DNA of 40,885 bases. It comes from Clostridium porci (lineage in GTDB: Bacteria; Bacillota; Clostridia; Lachnospirales; Lachnospiraceae). The first letter of the stretch is position 1, and each line of letters starts with the position of its first letter. The notes beneath the pieces were generated by a model. That model worked only from the letters and a program-made list of their open reading frames with translations. It had not been told where the DNA came from and did not search any database. A program made the position numbers and the translations under genes. Positions 32,289-40,885 of the stretch are shown piece after piece. Location: assembly GCF_009696375.1 (NCBI RefSeq), contig NZ_VUMD01000023.1:1-40885 (forward strand), in the 5' to 3' direction.

Positions 32289-33605
32289 ATGAGACGAGTG
32301 AGATTTAAGAATTATATTTACTGGGGAATCACAGCTCTGGCTGTGATTGCCTGCAGCGTTGCTTTTGGCTTTTTCCTGTCCCGCTTTGATCTGGTCGCCG
32401 GGGCAGTGGAGAAGGTAGTGGAAATTCTTATGCCAGTCATATATGGAGCAGTATTGGCTTACCTGATGCTGCCTGTCTATAATAAGACGAGAGCATTCGC
32501 AGAACGCAGGCTGGCTCAGATTATCAAAAGCAAGAATATAGTAAATCGAATCGGAAAAGCCGTAGGCACTCTAGTGAGCCTCATTGTGCTTTTTGCCATT
32601 GTGGCGGGCCTCTGCCGCATGATTCTGCCCGAAATTTATAACAGTATTATGGGGCTTCAGGCAACTATGGGGGAAAGTATTAATAATCTGAATCTGTGGG
32701 TGGAGCGGATATTCGAGGAAAATTCCACGCTTGAACAGTATGTAATGCCTGTCTATGAGCAGTTAGTTACCGAGTTTCAGAACTGGCTGACCATTGACCT
32801 GGTACCTAATATATCTAAAATTATCAGTGAGGTGTCCACTGGTTTATTTAATGTTGTTACCGTACTGAAAAATATTCTGATCGGCATCATTGTCATGGTA
32901 TATTTCCTGAATATTAAGGATACCTTGTCTGCTCAGGCCAAAAAGATTGTTTATAGTCTGTTAAACTTAAAAAGCGCCAATCGGATGATCAGCGAGGTTC
33001 GCTTAACCCACAAGGTATTTGGCGGCTTTATAACAGGAAAACTCCTGGATTCCCTTATTATCGGCATTATGTGCTTTTTTGCCCTGCAATTTTTGAATAT
33101 GCCCTATATTCTCCTGGTAAGTGTGATTGTAGGTGTAACCAATGTGATCCCATTTTTCGGGCCCTTTATAGGAGCGATACCCAGTGCGTTTTTAATTCTT
33201 CTGGTCAGCCCCGTTAAATGCCTTTACTTTCTTATTTTCATATTGGTATTGCAGCAGTTTGACGGCAATATATTGGGGCCGAAGATACTGGGAGATTCTA
33301 CCGGGCTTCCAAGTTTCTGGGTTCTGTTTTCCATATTGCTGTTCGGAGGGTTATTTGGATTCGTTGGAATGATCATAGCTGTGCCTTTGTTTGCGGTGAT
33401 TTACCGGTTTATTTCTCTCTATGTAAGCAAGTCTCTGGCAAAAAAGAATTTGTCTGTAAGAACAGGTGATTACTTAAGTCTTAGATATATTGATGAGGAG
33501 AAAGGCACCTATGTTGATAAAAGCGGCTGTAAAGAGGAGCTGCTGAGGGAAGCTTCTGCTGAAGATGGCCAGCAGAATGGAAGGACAGAAGCTGACAGGG
33601 AATAA
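32289..33605 (+). CDS. AI-2E family transporter (UPF0118 membrane protein)
   Basis: A 438-residue membrane protein with about eight hydrophobic helices, two near the N-terminus (about 10-30 and 42-62), then a long amphipathic region and the C-terminal group with GGFITGKLLDSLIIGIMCF, GVTNVIPFFGPFIGAIPSAFLIL, QQFDGNILGPKILGDSTGLPSFWVLFSILLFGGLFG. These are the AI-2E/YdbI family signatures. Members are reported as AI-2 exporters, sodium/proton antiporters or of unknown role, so no substrate is claimed. The last 60 residues are charged and poorly conserved. GGGAG precedes the ATG; a bidirectional terminator follows. Confidence 0.85.
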   Translation: MRRVRFKNYIYWGITALAVIACSVAFGFFLSRFDLVAGAVEKVVEILMPVIYGAVLAYLMLPVYNKTRAFAERRLAQIIKSKNIVNRIGKAVGTLVSLIVLFAIVAGLCRMILPEIYNSIMGLQATMGESINNLNLWVERIFEENSTLEQYVMPVYEQLVTEFQNWLTIDLVPNISKIISEVSTGLFNVVTVLKNILIGIIVMVYFLNIKDTLSAQAKKIVYSLLNLKSANRMISEVRLTHKVFGGFITGKLLDSLIIGIMCFFALQFLNMPYILLVSVIVGVTNVIPFFGPFIGAIPSAFLILLVSPVKCLYFLIFILVLQQFDGNILGPKILGDSTGLPSFWVLFSILLFGGLFGFVGMIIAVPLFAVIYRFISLYVSKSLAKKNLSVRTGDYLSLRYIDEEKGTYVDKSGCKEELLREASAEDGQQNGRTEADRE

Positions 33606-33760
33606 AAATGTAGGGCGTCAACTGAGAACTAAGCATAGAGAATTTGGAAATGCGGCTGAAGGTCTATCGCTCTGGCGTGATGGAGGAAGACTTGGAAAAA
33701 CGGAGTTAAGGGTACGAAGGGAAAATACTGGAGAGGGAACGGTAGATACGGGCAAAAAAT

Positions 33761-33798
33761 GAGGTATGAGACAAGCAACGTCTCATACCTCGTTTTTT
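33761..33798. terminator. Bidirectional terminator between the AI-2E gene and tRNA-Gly
   Basis: GAGGTATGAGAC (33761-33772) and GTCTCATACCTC (33780-33791) form a perfect 12-bp stem. On the plus strand GTTTTTT follows; on the minus strand ATTTTTTG follows, so it serves both the plus-strand gene and the minus-strand tRNA. Confidence 0.88.
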
Positions 33799-33801
33799 AA
33801 A

Positions 33802-33872
33802 AGCAGATGACGGGAATCGAACCCGCCTCCTCAGCTTGGGAAGCTGATATTCTACCAATGAACTACATCTGC
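33802..33872 (-). tRNA. tRNA-Gly (anticodon CCC)
   Basis: Read on the minus strand: acceptor GCAGATG/CATCTGC, anticodon stem TCAGC/GCTGA with loop TTCCCAA, T stem GCGGG/CCCGT with TTCGATT, discriminator T, 71 nt in all. CCC reads GGG. No CCA is encoded. Confidence 0.95.
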
Positions 33873-33885
33873 GGCGTACTTTTGT

Positions 33886-33913
33886 ATTATAACATATTTT
33901 TTAAATTAATCAA
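33886..33913 (-). promoter_or_regulatory. Promoter of tRNA-Gly
   Basis: On the minus strand TTGATT (plus 33913-33908) and TATAAT (plus 33891-33886) are 16 bp apart, 13 bp before the tRNA 5' end. Confidence 0.7.
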
Positions 33914-34041
33914 GCAGATTTGGAAAATTTATTGAGCGTTTATTTTTTCTCAGAGCACAACTTGCCAAAATAAACTAAATATGTTTTAATACTATAAGAT
34001 GAAGCACGTACGCATGTACACGCTGGATATGGAGGATTGAG

Positions 34042-35961
34042 ATGGCAAGGGAACAATATAATGCGGACAGTATTACTGTGCTGGAGGGATTGGAAGCAGT
34101 GCGTAAGCGTCCGGGTATGTATATAGGAGGTGTGGGCTCGAAGGGGTTAAACCATCTGATCTATGAAATTGTAGACAATGCAGTGGATGAGCATCTGGCA
34201 GGCTATTGCAACAGCGTTTGGGTGACATTGGAGGCGGATGGCTCCTGCACTGTTAGGGACAATGGCCGGGGGATTCCGGTGGGTATGCACAAAAAGGGCA
34301 TTTCCGCAGCCAGAATTGTACTCTCAACCCTCCATGCAGGCGGAAAATTTGATAACGATGCGTATAAAACCAGCGGAGGACTTCACGGTGTGGGCTCCTC
34401 CGTAGTTAATGCCCTATCGGCCCATATGGATGTGAAGGTGTACCGGGAGGGATGCATCTATCACGATGAATATGAACGTGGAAGGCCTGTTGTCAGCCTT
34501 GAGAATGGACTTCTTCCCGTGATTGGAAAGACCAGGGAGACAGGAACCAGAATTAATTTCCTGCCTGACGGTGACATTTTTGAGAAAACGCGGTTTAAGG
34601 CGGAGTGGTTAAAGAGCCGTCTCCATGAGACCGCCTATCTGAATCCTCAGCTTTCGCTGTTCTATGAGAACAAGCGGCCGGGAGAGGAGGAGAATCTTAC
34701 CTTCCATGAGCCGGAGGGAATTATTGCCTATGTAAAGCAGCTGAACGCAGGTAAGAGCGCTGTTCATGAGCCGGTTTATTTTAAGGGTACGATGGATAAG
34801 GTGGAGGTGGAGGCTGCCATTCAGTTTGTAGATACCTTTGAGGAAAATATTCTGGGCTTCTGCAATAATATTTTTACTCAGGAGGGCGGCACCCACCTGG
34901 CTGGCTTTAAGACAAAATTCACCGCTTTAATCAACACTTACGCAAGAGAGTTGGGAATCCTGAAGGAAAAGGACGCTAATTTTACAGGCGCAGACACCCG
35001 AAGCGGTATGACGGCTGTTATAGCCATCAAGCATCCCGACCCGATTTTCGAGGGTCAGACTAAGACAAAGCTTGCCAGCGCTGATGCCACAAAAGCTGTA
35101 TTCACAGTGACGGGCGACGAGCTTCAGCTTTATTTTGACCGAAATGTTGAGGCGCTTAAGGGAATCATTGGCTGCGCCGAGAAGTCGGCCAGGATTCGCA
35201 GGGCGGAGGAAAAGGCCAAGACCAACATGCTTACCAAATCTCGTTTCTCATTTGACAGCAACGGAAAGCTGGCTAACTGTGAAAGCCGGGACGCTGAAAA
35301 ATGCGAGATATTTATTGTAGAGGGAGATTCTGCGGGGGGTTCCGCAAAAACAGCCAGAAACCGAAAGTATCAGGCTATTCTGCCTATCCGGGGCAAGATT
35401 CTTAATGTAGAGAAGGCCTCTATGGACAAGGTTCTGTCCAATGCAGAGATTCGAACCATGATTAATGCCTTTGGCTGCGGCTTCTCTGAAGGCTACGGCA
35501 ATGATTTTGACCTTACAAGGCTGCGGTATAACAAGATTATACTGATGACGGATGCCGATGTGGATGGAAGCCATATTGACACCCTTCTCCTGACATTTTT
35601 GTACCGGTTTATGCCGGAGCTTATTTATAATGGACATGTGTATATCGCTATGCCCCCCCTATTTAAGGTGATTCCCAGAAGGGGGGCGGAGCAGTACCTG
35701 TATGATGAGAAGGAGCTGGAACGTTACCGCAAAACCCATGCGGGAGCTTTTACGCTCCAGCGGTATAAGGGACTGGGTGAAATGGATGCGGAGCAGCTGT
35801 GGGAAACGACTCTGGACCCGGAGCGCCGGGTACTGAAGCGGGTGGAAATTGAGGACGCCAGAATGGCCTCGGAGATAACTGAGCTGTTAATGGGAAGTGA
35901 AGTGGCTCCCAGACGGGCATTTATCCATGAGCACGCAGGCGAGGCGCAGATCGACGCTTAA
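34042..35961 (+). CDS. Type II topoisomerase ATPase subunit (ParE/GyrB-like)
   Basis: A 639-residue subunit. The GHKL ATPase part has EIVDNAVDEH, DNGRGIP and GGLHGVG; the transducer domain follows; the TOPRIM domain has EGDSAGGSAK and DADVDGSHI; the C-terminus has RYKGLGEMDAEQLWETT. Length is that of GyrB/ParE from Gram-positives. NGKLANCESRD just before the TOPRIM motif looks more like GyrB than ParE. Its partner 79 bp downstream lacks a GyrA box, so the pair probably works as topoisomerase IV or a decatenating enzyme. I therefore leave the symbol open. GGAGG precedes the ATG. Confidence 0.88.
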   Translation: MAREQYNADSITVLEGLEAVRKRPGMYIGGVGSKGLNHLIYEIVDNAVDEHLAGYCNSVWVTLEADGSCTVRDNGRGIPVGMHKKGISAARIVLSTLHAGGKFDNDAYKTSGGLHGVGSSVVNALSAHMDVKVYREGCIYHDEYERGRPVVSLENGLLPVIGKTRETGTRINFLPDGDIFEKTRFKAEWLKSRLHETAYLNPQLSLFYENKRPGEEENLTFHEPEGIIAYVKQLNAGKSAVHEPVYFKGTMDKVEVEAAIQFVDTFEENILGFCNNIFTQEGGTHLAGFKTKFTALINTYARELGILKEKDANFTGADTRSGMTAVIAIKHPDPIFEGQTKTKLASADATKAVFTVTGDELQLYFDRNVEALKGIIGCAEKSARIRRAEEKAKTNMLTKSRFSFDSNGKLANCESRDAEKCEIFIVEGDSAGGSAKTARNRKYQAILPIRGKILNVEKASMDKVLSNAEIRTMINAFGCGFSEGYGNDFDLTRLRYNKIILMTDADVDGSHIDTLLLTFLYRFMPELIYNGHVYIAMPPLFKVIPRRGAEQYLYDEKELERYRKTHAGAFTLQRYKGLGEMDAEQLWETTLDPERRVLKRVEIEDARMASEITELLMGSEVAPRRAFIHEHAGEAQIDA

Positions 35962-36040
35962 CTAAATACCCGGAAGCCGCCCAGGTCAGACGGAACTGGG
36001 GTGGATGTCTCTGTGAGAATAACAGGAGTAGTGAAATCGT

Positions 36041-38275
36041 ATGGAAGAAAAGATAATAAGAACGGAATACAGTGAGGAGATGCAGCGCAGCTACATGAAC
36101 TATTCCATGAGTGTGATCACCGCAAGAGCCATTCCTGACGCAAGGGATGGCTTAAAGCCGGTGCAGCGCCGGGTCCTCTATGATATGAGCGAGCTGCGCT
36201 TAGATCACGATAAGCCCCATAGAAAGTCGGCGCGCATTGTGGGAGATACCATGGGTAAATACCATCCTCATGGAGACAGCTCCATCTATGAAACTCTGGT
36301 TGTCATGAGCCAGGAGTTTAAAAAGGGAATGGCTCTGGTGGATGGGCATGGAAATTTTGGCTCCATTGAGGGAGACGGAGCTGCCGCTATGCGGTATACG
36401 GAGGCCCGTTTGGAGAAGTTTGCTCAGGAGGTATATCTGAAGGATCTGGATAAGACAGTGAATTTTATCCCTAATTATGATGAGACTGAGAAGGAGCCGG
36501 AGGTGCTTCCTGTCAGGGTGCCGAATTTGTTGATTAACGGCTCTGAAGGCATTGCGGTAGGCATGAGCACCAGTATTCCGCCTCATAATCTTGGGGAGGT
36601 GGTTGACGTGGTCAGGGCCTATATTGATAATCCTCAGGCATCTGTTAAGCAGTTGATGGAGTACATGCCAGGGCCGGATTTTCCCACAGGGGGAATTATT
36701 GCCAATAAGAGCGAGCTTTTGGGAATTTATGAGACGGGCGTTGGAAAGCTGAAGCTGAGAGGAAAGCTTGAGGTGGAGCTTGGGAAGCGGAAGGCGGATA
36801 AGGATAAGCTGATTGTCTCTGAGATTCCTTATACGATGATAGGAGCAGGTATCAATAAGTTTCTGGTGGATGTGGCGGAGCTGGTGGAGAGTAAGAAGCT
36901 GGCTGATGTGGTGGACATTTCCAACCAGTCCAATAAAGAGGGAATCCGAATTGTGCTGGAGCTGCGCAAGGATGCGGATATTGATCGGATCAAAAATATT
37001 TTATATAAAAAAACCAAGCTGGAGGATACTCTTGGTGTCAATATGCTGGCTATTGTAGACGGTCGTCCTGAGACCTTGGGGCTTCAGGGAATTCTTAAGA
37101 ATTTCTTGGATTTTCAGTATCAAAATACGGAGCGCAAATACAGCGTGCTTTTGCAAAAGGAGACGGATAAGAAGGAGGTTCAGGAGGGGCTTATAAAGGC
37201 CTGCGACTGTATTGACCTGATTATTGCCGTTTTAAGGGGCTCCAGGAGTTTAAAAGACGCAAAGGCCTGCCTGATGGCCGGTGATGTGTCCAATATCCGG
37301 TTTAAGATGCCTGGATTTGAGGAAGATGCCAGAAAGCTGCGTTTTACAGAGCGGCAGGCCTCTGCTATTCTGGAAATGCGTCTGTACAAATTAATTGGTC
37401 TGGAGATTCTGGCTCTGGAAAAGGAGCATAAGGAAACCTTGAGGAAAATTGAAGAGTATCGCCAGATATTGGGCAGCCGGGCGGAGATGAACCGGGTGAT
37501 AAAGGAGGATCTGGAAGCTATCAAAAAGGAATTTTCTGTTTCCCGCAGGACGCTGATCGAAGACGGAGCTGAAGCTGTGTATGATGAATCAGCAGTAGAG
37601 GTTCAGGAGGTAGTGTTTGTGCTGGATAAATTCGGCTACTGCAAATGCCTGGATAGGGGAACCTACGAGCGGAATCAGGAGACGGTGGATAAGGAGCAGA
37701 TTCATGTGATAAGATGTCTGAATACAGATAAAATTTGCTTTTTTACCGCTAAGGGGAGCCTGTATCAGATCAAGGTTCTGGACGTGCCGGCAGGGAAGCT
37801 TAAGGGTAAGGGCACTCCCATTGAAAATCTGAGCAAATTTGACGGAACACGGGATACCATTCTTCATCTTACCAGCGCAGAGAATATGAAGGGGAAGGTG
37901 CTTGTGTTTGCTACCAGAATGGCTATGGTGAAGCAGGTTCCAGCCGGGGAATTTGAGACCAACAACCGGATGGTAGCTGCGACCAAGCTCCAGGAGGGAG
38001 ATGAGCTGGTGGCTGTGATTCCTGTAGAGGGGCAGAGGGAAGCAGTGTTGCAGACTACAGGAGGAATATTCCTGCGGTTTATGCTGGAGGAGATCTCTGT
38101 AATGAAGAAGGCTTCCAAAGGTGTCAGAGGAATTAAGCTGGCTAAGAATGAGGAGTTGGAGAAATTGTATCTGCTGGGAGAGTACCTCACGATTGATTAC
38201 AAAGGGAAGGAGGTTCATCTGAATCGTCTGAAGCTTTCCAGGAGAGATGGGAAGGGGAGCAAGGTGCGGCTGTAA
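36041..38275 (+). CDS. Type II topoisomerase DNA-cleavage subunit (ParC-like, GyrA/ParC family)
   Basis: A 744-residue subunit. The winged helix has [13 protein letters not shown] and [13 protein letters not shown] (quinolone-determining region with Ser and Glu at the usual positions); catalytic Tyr119 is in [10 protein letters not shown]. After the coiled coil comes a beta-pinwheel C-terminal domain. In gyrase this domain carries a QRRGGKG-type box needed for DNA wrapping; here the matching segment reads [12 protein letters not shown] and has no such box. With the shorter length (GyrA is usually 800-880) this favours a ParC-type role in decatenation. The upstream gene encodes the ATPase subunit. 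AGGAG stands 12 nt before the ATG. Confidence 0.87.
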   Translation: MEEKIIRTEYSEEMQRSYMNYSMSVITARAIPDARDGLKPVQRRVLYDMSELRLDHDKPHRKSARIVGDTMGKYHPHGDSSIYETLVVMSQEFKKGMALVDGHGNFGSIEGDGAAAMRYTEARLEKFAQEVYLKDLDKTVNFIPNYDETEKEPEVLPVRVPNLLINGSEGIAVGMSTSIPPHNLGEVVDVVRAYIDNPQASVKQLMEYMPGPDFPTGGIIANKSELLGIYETGVGKLKLRGKLEVELGKRKADKDKLIVSEIPYTMIGAGINKFLVDVAELVESKKLADVVDISNQSNKEGIRIVLELRKDADIDRIKNILYKKTKLEDTLGVNMLAIVDGRPETLGLQGILKNFLDFQYQNTERKYSVLLQKETDKKEVQEGLIKACDCIDLIIAVLRGSRSLKDAKACLMAGDVSNIRFKMPGFEEDARKLRFTERQASAILEMRLYKLIGLEILALEKEHKETLRKIEEYRQILGSRAEMNRVIKEDLEAIKKEFSVSRRTLIEDGAEAVYDESAVEVQEVVFVLDKFGYCKCLDRGTYERNQETVDKEQIHVIRCLNTDKICFFTAKGSLYQIKVLDVPAGKLKGKGTPIENLSKFDGTRDTILHLTSAENMKGKVLVFATRMAMVKQVPAGEFETNNRMVAATKLQEGDELVAVIPVEGQREAVLQTTGGIFLRFMLEEISVMKKASKGVRGIKLAKNEELEKLYLLGEYLTIDYKGKEVHLNRLKLSRRDGKGSKVRL

Positions 38276-38369
38276 AAGGTAATGCAGTGGCTGACTCCAG
38301 CAGCTTCCACATACAAAAAACTGGATATGTCCGTTCAGAAAATACAAATGTGCGCTAAAGGCGAATTTC

Positions 38370-38399
38370 TTGTTGCATTTTTTTGGATTTTGGTATAGG
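38370..38399 (+). promoter_or_regulatory. Possible weak promoter of asd
   Basis: TTGTTG (38370-38375) and TATAGG (38394-38399) are spaced by 18 bp. Both boxes deviate from consensus. I see no lysine riboswitch in the 180 bp before the gene. Confidence 0.3.
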
Positions 38400-38455
38400 A
38401 TAAGGAAAGATTCCCCCCGCAGGAGGAAGAAAAAGGACAATGAGGAGAACGAACG

Positions 38456-39541
38456 ATGGAAAAGAAATTGAAGGTCGGAATATTAGGCGCAACAGGTATG
38501 GTTGGGCAGAGGTTTATTTCCCTGCTGGAAAATCACCCCTGGTATGAGGTGGCAACGGTAGCTGCCAGTCCCCGCTCATCGGGAAAAACCTATGAGGAGG
38601 CAGTAGGAGACCGCTGGAAAATGACCTCTCCTATGCCAGAATCTGTTAAAAAGCTGGTTGTGATGAATGTAAATGAGGTGGAGGCAGTGGCTGCCAGCGT
38701 GGATTTCGTATTCAGCGCAGTGGATATGACAAAGGATGAGATTAAGGCTATTGAGGAAGCGTATGCAAAGACTGAGACTCCTGTTGTCTCCAATAACAGC
38801 GCTCACCGCTGGACTCCGGATGTTCCTATGGTAGTGCCGGAGATCAACCCAGAGCATTTTGAGGTGATTCCCTTCCAGAGAAAGCGTTTGGGAACTAAAA
38901 GGGGCTTTATTGCAGTTAAGCCGAATTGCTCGATTCAAAGCTATGCGCCGGCTCTGACCGCATGGAAGGAATTTGAGCCCTATGAGGTGGTGGCAACAAC
39001 CTATCAGGCTATTTCCGGCGCTGGAAAGACCTTTAAGGACTGGCCGGAGATGGAGGGCAATATTATTCCTTATATCGGAGGGGAGGAAGAAAAGAGCGAG
39101 CAGGAGCCGCTGCGCCTTTGGGGCACCATTGAAGGGGGCGTGATCGTAAAGGCTAAAAGCCCCGTTATCATCTGCCAGTGCATACGTGTTCCTGTGTTGA
39201 ACGGCCATACGGCTGCCGCCTTTGTAAAGTTCAGGAAGAAGGTGGAAAAGGAAACGCTTATCAGAAAGCTGGTTGAGTATAAAGGAGCACCCCAGGAGTT
39301 AAGGCTTCCAAGCGCGCCAAAGCAGTTCATCCAGTATCTGGAGGAGGATAACCGCCCTCAGGTAACAGCAGACGTAGATTTTGAACATGGAATGGGCATC
39401 TCAATCGGCCGTTTGAGAGAGGATACGGTATATGACTATAAGTTTGTGGGCCTGTCCCATAATACAGTTCGAGGCGCAGCCGGAGGAGCGGTTTTGTGCG
39501 CGGAGCTGCTGACGGCGAAGGGGTATATTCAGGCTAAATAG
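38456..39541 (+). CDS. asd: Aspartate-semialdehyde dehydrogenase
   Basis: A 361-residue NADPH-dependent enzyme that reduces aspartyl phosphate to aspartate semialdehyde, the branch point to lysine/diaminopimelate, threonine and methionine. GILGATGMVGQRF is the dinucleotide-binding loop; Cys158 in KPNCSIQ is the nucleophile; QAISGAGK, CIRVPVLNGHTAA and LSHNTVRGAAGGAVLCAELL are further conserved blocks. Insert pattern and length fit the archaeal/fungal-like Asd subclass that occurs in many Clostridia, not the E. coli type. GAGGAG precedes the ATG. Confidence 0.94.
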   Translation: MEKKLKVGILGATGMVGQRFISLLENHPWYEVATVAASPRSSGKTYEEAVGDRWKMTSPMPESVKKLVVMNVNEVEAVAASVDFVFSAVDMTKDEIKAIEEAYAKTETPVVSNNSAHRWTPDVPMVVPEINPEHFEVIPFQRKRLGTKRGFIAVKPNCSIQSYAPALTAWKEFEPYEVVATTYQAISGAGKTFKDWPEMEGNIIPYIGGEEEKSEQEPLRLWGTIEGGVIVKAKSPVIICQCIRVPVLNGHTAAAFVKFRKKVEKETLIRKLVEYKGAPQELRLPSAPKQFIQYLEEDNRPQVTADVDFEHGMGISIGRLREDTVYDYKFVGLSHNTVRGAAGGAVLCAELLTAKGYIQAK

Positions 39542-39640
39542 GATAAAGGAAAAGGGAGCAGGCTGACGGAGTCTATTAATAAAGAAGCCGGAACCTGCAA
39601 ATGCAGGAATCAGCTTTAAGCGGCAGAAAGGAGCAGAGCT

Positions 39641-40699
39641 ATGGGGGTATTAAGGGAACGATTCGGGACAATGCCGGATGGAACAGAGGTTTACAAGTAC
39701 ATACTGAATAACAAAAGCGGTGTATCCGCCTCATTTCTCACATTGGGAGGCGTGTGGGTTTCCATGATGGCGCCGGACAGAAAGGGCAGTCTGGGGGATG
39801 TTGTGCTGGGGTACGATGACCTGGACAGCTATCGGAAGAATCCGCCCCATTTCGGAGCCCCTATAGGCCGCAATGCCAATCGGATCGGCGGTGCGTCGCT
39901 CACTATTAACGGAAGGGATTACAGGCTGGCGGCCAACAACGGCCCCAACAACCTTCATAGCGGCCCGGCCCTGTATCATGACAGGGTGTGGGAGTGCCAG
40001 GCATCTGAGAAAGAGGGGGAAAGCCGGCTGGATTTTATGCTGGAAAGCCCGGACGGGGATCAGGGATATCCTGGAACCGCAAATATTACGGTAAGCTATA
40101 CTCTGACAGATGAAAACAGCCTGGTTCTGGACTATCATATGGTATGTGACGCAGATACCATTGCTAATTTCACGAATCACAGCTATTTTAACCTGGCAGG
40201 CCATGACAGCGGCGATATTTTGAAGCAGGAGGTATGGATAAACGCCAGGTACTACACCCCTGCAGACGAGGATTCGATTCCAACCGGTGAGCTTGCTCCT
40301 GTTGTGGGTACTCCAATGGACTTTACAGTCATGAAGCCTATTGGAAGAGATATTGGGAACGAGTTTAAGGCTCTTATTTTGGGAAAGGGCTATGACCACA
40401 ACTGGGTTCTGGATCACAGGAAAGGGGAGCTGGCTTTGGCAGCGAAAGCGATGGATCCAGTCAGTGGCCGCATGATGGAGGTATATACAGATCTTCCAGG
40501 TGTGCAGTTTTATACAGCTAATTTTCTTACAGATGAGATGCCTGGAAAGGGAGGAGCCCACTATGACCGCCGCCATGGATTTTGCTTTGAGACTCAGTAT
40601 TACCCAGATGCGGTACATAAACCTAGCTTTCCCTCGCCTATACTGAAGGCGGGAGAAACGTACCAGACAACTACCATTTACAAATTTCTGACAGCTTAA
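39641..40699 (+). CDS. galM: Aldose 1-epimerase (galactose mutarotase)
   Basis: A 352-residue beta-sandwich enzyme that interconverts alpha and beta anomers of hexoses. Conserved marks are GRNANRIGGA, NNLHSGP, TNHSYFNLAGH with the catalytic His, YDHNWVLD, PGVQFYTANFL and GFCFETQYYPDAVH with the catalytic Glu. Length is typical. AAAGGAG precedes the ATG. It stands alone, with a terminator after it. No other galactose genes are in the window. Confidence 0.93.
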   Translation: MGVLRERFGTMPDGTEVYKYILNNKSGVSASFLTLGGVWVSMMAPDRKGSLGDVVLGYDDLDSYRKNPPHFGAPIGRNANRIGGASLTINGRDYRLAANNGPNNLHSGPALYHDRVWECQASEKEGESRLDFMLESPDGDQGYPGTANITVSYTLTDENSLVLDYHMVCDADTIANFTNHSYFNLAGHDSGDILKQEVWINARYYTPADEDSIPTGELAPVVGTPMDFTVMKPIGRDIGNEFKALILGKGYDHNWVLDHRKGELALAAKAMDPVSGRMMEVYTDLPGVQFYTANFLTDEMPGKGGAHYDRRHGFCFETQYYPDAVHKPSFPSPILKAGETYQTTTIYKFLTA

Positions 40700-40715
40700 A
40701 AGCAAGGGACAGGAG

Positions 40716-40760
40716 GGAAAAACGGCAGGAGGGTAGGCTCTGCCGGTTTTCCTTCTTTTT
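40716..40760 (+). terminator. Terminator after galM
   Basis: GGAAAAACGGCAG (40716-40728) pairs with CTGCCGGTTTTCC (40740-40752) with one mismatch, followed by TTCTTTTTG. Confidence 0.8.
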
Positions 40761-40885
40761 GTTAGGGCAAAGCCCTGTTTACCAATGTGGAGTTTTTCGC
40801 TGATCCGAAAAACGGAACTTTGGAAAACGAATAAACCACCTGCTATGCAGGTGAGTTAGTATTGCTTCAGCTTACAGTAAAAAAC
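40761..40885. other. Gene-free right edge with a perfect 7-bp hairpin
   Basis: No reading frame is recognisable. CACCTGC (40837-40843), loop TAT, GCAGGTG (40847-40853) form a perfect hairpin, and AGGGC-AAA-GCCCT (40765-40777) is another small one. Such hairpin-bearing edges occur at IS200/IS605-type element ends and in other non-coding repeats; the window stops before this can be decided. Confidence 0.35.

Noticed and set aside
33565-33762. 65-codon open frame overlapping the 3' end of the AI-2E family gene
   Set aside because: No good ribosome binding site, low-complexity Arg/Gly/Lys composition, and it ends at the terminator stem; likely non-coding.
38276-38455. Possible lysine riboswitch before asd
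   Set aside because: The gap is only 180 bp and I find no conserved lysine-riboswitch core or terminator helix.
1-40885. CRISPR array, prophage or toxin-antitoxin pair
   Set aside because: No regularly spaced repeats, phage structural genes or small paired toxin/antitoxin frames were seen.

Overview
The window looks like a chromosome segment of an anaerobic Firmicute, most likely a gut Lachnospiraceae (Clostridium cluster XIVa type). The grounds are the Firmicute-type pyrH-frr-uppS-cdsA-dxr-rseP-ispG-polC block with a PolC-type polymerase, strong AGGAGG-type ribosome binding sites, TTGACA/TATAAT-type promoters, purine-rich coding strands and tRNA genes without an encoded CCA. Genus cannot be decided from sequence reading alone.

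Layout. (1) 1-1000: the last 18 codons of a gene with a cell-wall-binding-repeat-like tail, a hairpin terminator, and an IS3-family element broken by an internal deletion, followed by about 270 bp with no recognisable gene. (2) 1001-6163: a GntR/UTRA regulator divergent from a six-gene operon: a FraB-like sugar-amine deglycase (SIS fold), a HAD hydrolase, and a complete mannose-family PTS permease (IIA, IIB, IIC, IID). (3) 6399-12727: two more GntR/UTRA regulators, translationally coupled, divergent from a second six-gene operon: SIS deglycase, mannose-family IIA-IIB-IIC-IID, and a second GlmS-like SIS protein. This gene set resembles Salmonella gfrABCDEF (fructoselysine/glucoselysine use). 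(4) 12943-15763: an ABC-F ATPase and a small MscS-type channel. (5) 15926-26937: housekeeping cluster for UMP kinase, ribosome recycling, undecaprenyl and CDP-diglyceride synthesis, two MEP-pathway enzymes, a site-2 protease and PolC. (6) 27071-31521: a sodium-coupled NSS transporter, then a copper module (CopA ATPase, CsoR-like repressor, HMA chaperone) behind a promoter with a perfect CsoR-type palindrome. (7) 31645-33872: tRNA-Pro(CGG), tRNA-Glu(CTC), tRNA-Thr(CGT), an AI-2E family membrane protein, and tRNA-Gly(CCC) on the minus strand. (8) 34042-40699: a type II topoisomerase pair (ParE/GyrB-like, ParC-like without a GyrA box), aspartate-semialdehyde dehydrogenase and aldose 1-epimerase. 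The last ~120 bp hold a perfect hairpin of unknown origin.

The most interesting part is 1.0-12.7 kb. Two adjacent, differently arranged PTS-plus-deglycase operons under three GntR/UTRA regulators suggest a dedicated module for importing and phosphorylating Amadori-type sugar-amino acid conjugates and splitting them inside the cell. In this arrangement the PTS would take over the role of the sugar kinase used in the fra and frl pathways. The FraB-like protein carries Glu214 and His230, the positions known for the Salmonella FraB active site, and the other two SIS proteins keep the same Glu-to-His spacing of 16. The substrates are inferred, not shown.
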